Of a stretch of 64,000 nucleotides of DNA, positions 57,801 through 64,000 are shown in pieces (position 1 is the stretch's first letter; the number at the start of each line of letters is the position of its first letter). The position numbers and the translations under genes are program-made. The DNA comes from Capitella teleta (lineage: Eukaryota > Annelida > Polychaeta > Capitellidae). Location: contig KB296524.1 of NCBI GenBank assembly GCA_000328365.1, forward strand, positions 165,447 to 229,446, written 5' to 3'. Under the pieces are notes generated by a model that saw only the letters and a list, made by a program, of their open reading frames with translations, had not been told where the DNA came from and did not search any database.

Positions 57801-59214
57801 AACTGGGGGGTAGACGGCAGGAGGCGGGTGATCGGAGTCACTGCTGGTGTCACTACTACGCCTGCAAATTGCGTTCTAAGAAGCCTGAAATAAAGTGCTA
57901 AGAACGCTCACGGAATATCTTTCTTCAGCTGCCGCGGTCGCCTCGGTCGAGTTTGTGCTGTTGAAGCGGCGTCACGACGTGCGTCAGCTAACGTCACTGC
58001 CGCATTCTGTGAAATAAGCGGGATGAATGGAGAGAGCAGAGAGGGGAAGAGGGAGCTGCACCTGCGCTATGGATGTCATGCTGGGCTCAGGGTTCTTGAC
58101 GGGAGTGCTGGACGCAGAGGAGGATTGCCGCACGCTGCGTGGGCTGAAGTGAGCAGCAAGGGCTAGGATGAGGCGCATGACTGCCTTCAAGTTGCCTTCC
58201 ACGATATCTGTAGCGGAAGCACAGTTAGGGAGTGTGATTAGGGGATACGGGGCCTTGCCTTGCGCTGTCGTGTGGTGCATGCGGATGCGTTTCCTTGTCA
58301 TGAAGGCAATGACTGCTTCCAGATTGGCCAGCTTCTCCTCTCTGCTTGAAGGACACAAGCTGACCCCTTCAAGTTGCTCCTCAGCTGTTGGAGAAAGTGG
58401 TCAGATTGAGGATAGGTCAATAAGATGAACTGACCAACAACATCAATGAGGTGAATGAGGGCCACTCCATCATGGAGGTCAGTCTTGAGGTCCTGGACTG
58501 GACGACACCCTGGTTTCCTCTTCAGTTTGGCATTGAGCCAAGCAACATACGCATTGACCTGCTCCTAGTAATGGCAAACACATCAGATGAGTCTTTAATT
58601 CATGGCTATACGTTGAACACAAATTGTTATCAGATAGCGGCAGCACAGAGACAGCACAATAGCAGAGGAATAGAGAGGAATAGAGAGGAGAGAGGAGGAT
58701 TACTTGCCCCCACGCTGGTCATGCTTGCACCGCACCTACGGCCTGCTTTAATAGCTGAACCCTGCTGCATGGGTAAAAAAAAAAGGGTGTAATACAAGAA
58801 AATAAAATTATAGGGAAATCATAAAAAATGCTAAATTAATTTATACTTACATAAATTAATCATTTAGGCAAATTTACAAGCCTTAGTTATCGATCGACGA
58901 TAATTAATTCGAAGAACAACAAATTCGGCTAACAACAAGCAAAATAAAATAACATCACCAAAATTAAATTAAAAAAATAAGATAAGGAAATCTAGAAATG
59001 TAACAGTAAAAGAAAACAGAAGGTTACGCAATAACATCACCTGAAAAAGGCAGTTTAACTGAGTATGAGAGAAATCCAGACAGAGCCTGGAGCCAGGCTG
59101 CAGACCCGGCTGATGCATGGTACTGATGTGAGCAGTGGGCAGCAGCAGCTGATGACCAGCTGACCACTGCATGGGGGTGGGGGAGAACTGACCACAAACA
59201 GGTATGCAGCTCAT
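54851..59214 (-). CDS. DIXDC1: DIXDC1 (Ccd1), Wnt-pathway CH/DIX protein
   Basis: Eighteen exons join in frame to 710 codons: 59214-59041, 58764-58708, 58564-58435, 58384-58259, 58207-58062, 58006-57912, 57861-57695, 57633-57512, 57465-57286, 56456-56298, 56224-56207, 56085-56044, 55991-55887, 55829-55683, 55633-55441, 55385-55298, 55244-55136, 54925-54851. DIXDC1 acts with Dishevelled and Axin in Wnt signalling through DIX-DIX polymerisation. Seen: calponin-homology domain (YVAWLNAKLKRKPG, DLHDGVALIHLIDVVG, DIVEGNLKAVMRLILALAAH), a Ser/Arg-rich linker, a long coiled coil (exons 8-13), and a DIX domain (VLYFTEHSVTPFMCAVPKR, RYHFKAQDPEFGTVKEE, FEGKIIAWVEED). The first exon is a Gln/Pro/His-rich leader. 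Human DIXDC1 is of similar length. Two introns (58707-58565, 58258-58208) seem to use GC donors and exon 11 is only 18 bp. One intron holds a transposon. Confidence 0.93.
56543..57231. mobile_element. hAT-like element in a DIXDC1 intron
   Basis: 689 bp, termini caggcatgaga and tctcatgcctg, flanked by actata on both sides (56537-56542, 57232-57237). No transposase. It makes this DIXDC1 intron about 830 bp against roughly 50 bp for most others. Six-base duplications suit some hAT subgroups. Confidence 0.75.
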
Positions 59215-59219
59215 GTTAA

Positions 59220-61540
59220 AAGGAACTTTAAATCGGCTCTTAAGCTAACCACAGCAAAGAAATTCCTGCTCACTCAAGTGCTGGCATGGAAATTAAACTG
59301 GTAGAGCTTTAAATGGAGCTTTCTTTGACAAAACATAAAGAATTAAAGATGTCAATGTAAACATGGATCAAGTTTTTAATAAGTATAAGTGATATTAAAA
59401 AGTTTAATGCAAAAAGCATGATGTTACAGTTGAAATGAGTCACGAATATATGCTACCGCTCGGCGCTGCATGTTAACCTTGAAACAAGGCGTTGCACATA
59501 TTTACAGACGCAACATATGTTTATGCTTAATGAATACGTGCCCATGTGTTACTGCATCTGTATATGTAGGCATCACAATTGCACGTAATTCAAAGCTATA
59601 AAAGTAGTGTAAAAAACATCCTTGCTTCTGCAACTTTAAATTAACATAATTGATATTTATGACCACAAATGTATCAAAGCCATCGCATGCAAGATTCCCA
59701 AACACCCTCACAAGTCACAACACGCACAAAACCCTCAAAACAAAAGCACCAGAAAAGAAGAACCAAAGCCTAAACTAAGCACCGCTCACAACTGCCGCTC
59801 GGCAGCTGTGGGTGCCTCACCGAGAGATTCCTGCAATCGTCCGTTGAGCGGTCGTTGGTTGAGGCCATCGCTACATGCTGATCACTGCATACAAAAGTTA
59901 TGCAGACGTCTGCAACAACAGTATTCAGAGAACAAACACAAGAGAAACAAGTCCTCCTCAAAACCAGACTTCTAACAAACTTCTTTAAAATTAATCTGGA
60001 TTCTTCGGATTGGGGATTTCTTATAAATTAAGATAACACGAATGCCACATGCCCCATTACTATTAATAATTGAGCATTGTGAATATGTATTGCTGATATT
60101 TCATAACCAAGGTCGATAAATGCCATTGTACACATGTAGCCCTGTTGCTAATTGATGCTAATCTCCAAGTGGGTTGTTCAGATTATCTTCTGACATTTTC
60201 GAGTGGAATTAAAGCGCCATTGAAATTGATTGAAGGACAAATAGTTTCCGCACTTGGAGCTCGTGAAGTAAGAGGTGTTAATTCAAATAATTATGTGCAA
60301 AAGAAACTGAGCAGTGATTCTCCTGGTATTTTGGGATACAAATTCCTGAATGAAACTCATCAAGATTCCTTTAACAGGAGTCACAGAGCTCAAAAAGAAT
60401 TAATTCAACTATTCTGTCCAGGCAATTTGAATAAAAATTGCATTACATCATCTTTGTTATACCCAGTCTTTACTCTTTAAAACAAAATGCAAAAGCTGAT
60501 TTCTCCACTTTTACAGCTTAATAAAAAATACCAAAGCTCAAGATTGTAAGACATAGTATTCAAGTAGAATTAAAGCCAAATAAATCAGGAATAAAAATAT
60601 GAATTATAATATTTACCAACCACCTAAAAGAAGATGAATAATAGGGTATATTAAATGCTCTCAGTTAAAACTTGAAAGCACAGTGCGAAAAGGCCGAGGC
60701 TAAGATAATGACACTGAAGTCACTTTGAATATAAAACAAACGCTTAATCATGCTCATTATTCAGTGATGCCTCAAACTAAAAGAACTTACCATCTACATT
60801 CAGAGTCTGAACCCATGACAAACGTAGAAATAAAACTTAATAAAGCTTGAAAGGAATTATTGACTCGCTCTGTCACTTGACTGACCTATGAGAAATGAGT
60901 ACTAATGACTAAACAAGCTAGTAATCAGTACTAGTCACTCATTCAAAGAACATGAACAGTGGGCCTAAGAGGTTTTGTCTTTGTCCTCTTTACCCTGTCA
61001 ACAGAGTTCTGTCAGCAAACTTGATTGACACAGAGCAAATTAATAAACATGTTACAGGAGGCTGTAAGCTAACTGGTTTTGGTGAATCAAGGGCGCCTGA
61101 AGTTATCTAACTTCAAAATCTCTGTTATCCTTAAAGTCCAGATATTCAGCTTTTTCATGCTTATTTTCCACACTTAAAAATATATTATGTAACTCACACA
61201 TTCTTTCCTTATCACGGCAGTCAATCTTGAAGTATTTTCGTTATTCAATGTTTAAAGCCTTTTTCCTTTCATCTTTTTTTAATAGCTCAACAAGAGTCTG
61301 TATTGTTTAACGAGATGGCATGCCTATTTCGCAATCAACAGTGAATGGGAAATAGACTGGTTGCAAAAATGACTTGTTTTACAGTTATTAGAAAGATAAA
61401 AAAACTGTTCAAAATTTCAGTATGATTCTCACCTGGGCATTATAGCGATACGCAACTTTTATCGAGCGACAAACCTGAATTTTAGCCTGGCACAGATGAA
61501 TCAGGCGCAATGTGTGTATGGCAATCTAGCCATACTCTAA
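59220..61540. other. Spacer upstream of DIXDC1
   Basis: The DIXDC1 promoter and any 5' non-coding exon should lie in the first part. A 111-codon plus frame at 60145-60480 (MLIDANLQVGCSDYLLTFSS...) is open but matches no family I know. Nothing else seen. Confidence 0.5.
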
Positions 61541-61548
61541 TTTGTAAG

Positions 61549-62555
61549 TAGGGCTGGGCGGATATCCGTGTCCAATATCTGTGACAGCACAGATATTGGT
61601 GGTGTTCAGTACTCTTCGTGATCCGTGTTTCAACACGGATAGTTAAAACACGGGTGTAAAATTAAGGTGTCCGTTTCGAGCGCACAGTGAGCGTAGCACA
61701 CTGAGCCATTCCGCACACAAGCGCTGCTCACTGAAGCTGAGCGATGTCAATTACAAGATTACACGATGTCAACAATGCGCTAATTCTGATTTGTTTTAAA
61801 TAAACACAATTCTATGCCCTGGAATCTCTTCAGTCATCACGCGTTGTTGACTATCTCCCTTAGTGCTTATTTTTCAACACCATTACACTTGACAGCTTTG
61901 CCAATTGCAGTTTTGACTTTTCGTGTGAACCACAAACAGCACTTAATTTCATCCCTTTCTCGACCTTGAACAGTTTGAAATTGAACAGTTAATATAGACT
62001 AGTACATGTAGGCCCCCTACTTGGCGATCTAGCGACTTGAATTATTTCAAACTTTCTATAGAACAATAATTGCCATGAAGTTATGAACTGACTTGCGCCT
62101 CATGAAGTTCTAAGTTTGTACATTTCCAAATCATGTTTATTGACACTGTACACTGTAGCACAAAGTGCACGTTACTGTCGTTCCGTCTTGGGCTTATAAT
62201 CTGCGACTCGTGAAGTTGGGGAAAAATACTTAAAATAGCCTGCACTGATTAATAATTCACCTCTGTGAAATCGACATGCAAGCGAGCTGTCTGCATGTGC
62301 GATGCCTCTTGAAACTCATTCTGAACGTTTTGATAAAAGAAATGTACAAGAAGCAAGAAAAATGACAGCAGTAGGTCAAGGTGCTTGTCTTTAACTGCTG
62401 CAGACAGAGCGTGGTTTTCCCGCTCACAGCGTGTGCCAGGTGCTGGGTGCATTACGCTGTAGGTGCATACTCCCGTGTCCGTATCCGACGGATATTAGTA
62501 ACATGGATATCCATTATCCGTGTATCCGTGTTGAAGCACTATTCGCCCAGCTCTA
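61549..62555. mobile_element. Non-autonomous hAT transposon
   Basis: 1007 bp with termini tagggctgggcggata and tattcgcccagctcta and a perfect 8-bp duplication tttgtaag at 61541-61548 and 62556-62563. Subterminal words ttcaacacggata and atatccgtgt occur near both ends. No transposase frame. The fragment at 7500-7583 has the same end. Confidence 0.93.
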
Positions 62556-62564
62556 TTTGTAAGC

Positions 62565-64000
62565 CATATGCTTCAAAAATCAGACGTTCCATTGTTATTG
62601 CTAACATCTGATGTCGTTACACTCAGAACAAGTAGAGAACTGATGCATGGCTGTTGAAGACAAGTGAACTAGCAAATGCAGATCTCCTCCCGTATTTAGC
62701 CCATCTTTCGTATTTAGCTGGAGTAAGACTTTCCACATGGATGCATTGGACTCAATAAAGAAAAAACTTTAACCGAGGTCCCTGGCTCAGGGCTAAGACA
62801 AATGCCTGAACTCTAGTTACTAGTAGCTATAGCCCATGACTATGAGCAGTAGCTACTAAGTCTAAGCTGATCATCCAACAAATCCAATGCTAAGGCCTAA
62901 TTGTTAAAACCGCCTTGCATTTGTAAACAGGAATACCAATCATCGTGAGCTATAGCTCATCACCGTCCACTGCCGCCAATCTCTTTTGTGTGATCAAGCA
63001 GTGGCTCGGTGGCTACAATTGAGAATTTGGGCATTAAATTAATATTAGTGCTGATGTAGGTCCTAACATCCACAGTAGGTCCAGGTAAATTGAAATGCTG
63101 TTTACTTGGGAAATGAGAAACTTTTGTGGTCCCTTTGGTTATGAGGATCAGATGCAACCAACTCATCGCGATGATGGATTATCATTTCCTAATCCTAGAC
63201 CTAGCACACTCAAGCGTGCATTTGACTCACATTTTTCAAATTCACTTTTTATTGGGGTATAAATTTCATCAAACTTCACACGAATTTCTCTTAGTGCAGC
63301 TGGTGCTACACACTAACACAGCACAATCGGTGACAATGCCGCCTCCTTCAATGCTCAGCTGCCAGAGGCGAGGGTCTCCAAAATAGCGATGTCAAACCCC
63401 CACATTAATGTTTCTCGCTTGCATATCGCTTAATTCCACTCCGCTCACAACTCACATCCATTCAACGAGCAAAGCTCTCCTGGTGGGTTCAATTAAAATA
63501 AGAATGCAAATGAATCTCAGTTTGGAGCATCATGGAAAACAATTTCAAATAATCCGCTTCTGAATTTTGAGATTTCCAAGTGCAGCCAAACCGGAAGTGT
63601 ACTCTCGAAGGCAAAAAAATATGCTTGTTTTGCAATTAAATACTGTATACGATGACAGTTTTGATTCGTTTGTATATAAAATATAAATAAAACTGTGTTT
63701 CTCTCCGATAAAATTTACTATTCAATGTGTCAGTCTTATTCACGAGATAAAATTTACATATTCATAATTCATGAATATTCACAGGTTAAAACACCGTTAG
63801 ATTATTCAAAGATCAATGTTCTCTGACTCTGACAGCCTTTCGATGGTTTACTTAGAACTTGAGCTGCCATTCATCCATTTTCATGTGTATAATATTTGTT
63901 CGCTTTGCGGAATTCAAGATCCAAGCAACATAATTATGGAAATATGGTTGTTATTTTCCACGTCATTTTCGCTGCGTGCGTGAAATCGCAGCATCATAAC
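62565..64000. other. Spacer to window end
   Basis: No gene, RNA or repeat recognised; short frames only. An ETS-like ccggaagtg lies at 63591. Confidence 0.5.

Noticed and set aside
57984-58358. Unspliced 124-codon reading of the DIXDC1 CH exon
   Set aside because: The family matches only if the 51-bp GC-AG intron at 58208-58258 is removed; kept as a finding, not as the main model.
60145-60480. 111-codon plus-strand gene
   Set aside because: Open but with no recognised family, signal or splice context; left as a note in the spacer entry.

Overview
The window is animal (metazoan) nuclear DNA. Its genes are interrupted by spliceosomal introns and encode typical animal proteins: DIXDC1, SEM1/DSS1, INO80B, mitochondrial ribosomal protein L41, neutral ceramidase, an Ig-domain protein, a Ly6/uPAR-type protein and a VWD-domain protein. 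Most introns inside the dense genes are only about 45-60 bp. With the AT-rich, repeat-laden spacers this suggests a marine invertebrate. A sponge-like genome would fit the tiny introns, but the sequence does not prove a taxon.

Layout. 1-7.3 kb: a tandem array of about 378-bp units (1601-3590), a minus-strand VWD-domain gene (4114-5241), a roughly 28-bp minisatellite, and two tRNA-derived SINEs in opposite orientation, each with its own target-site duplication. 7.5-16.2 kb: a possible host exon pair, two decayed LINE endonuclease fragments, a solo LTR and a block of diverged long repeats. 16.2-18.3 kb: a minus-strand Ig-domain gene whose distal end runs into a Ty3/gypsy fossil. 21.7-23.1 kb: an intact intronless gene for a membrane protein with an anosmin-like Cys-rich N-terminus. 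23.6-24.5 kb: a hAT-like element. 25.4-28.8 kb: a complete 19-exon neutral ceramidase gene. 29.7-30.3 kb: a second solo LTR of the family seen at 11 kb. 31.3-32.1 kb: a Ly6/uPAR-like gene (minus). 32-43.7 kb: long gene-poor DNA with one candidate signal-peptide exon and one candidate terminal exon.

43.7-59.2 kb is the gene-rich end. SEM1 (plus) has a 6.4-kb first intron packed with nested transposons. INO80B (minus) follows tail-to-tail. MRPL41 (plus) starts 441 bp from INO80B in a head-to-head pair with an ETS-type motif between them. DIXDC1 (minus) is reconstructed over 18 exons as 710 codons, with a CH domain, coiled coil and DIX domain. A 1007-bp hAT element with a perfect 8-bp duplication sits at 61.5-62.6 kb; the rest to 64 kb has no recognisable gene.

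The genes are unrelated housekeeping and signalling functions (proteasome/DNA repair, chromatin remodelling, mitochondrial translation, Wnt signalling, sphingolipid turnover), not one pathway. Exon boundaries were derived by eye from splice consensus, phase and remembered family sequences; no alignment or transcript data were available.
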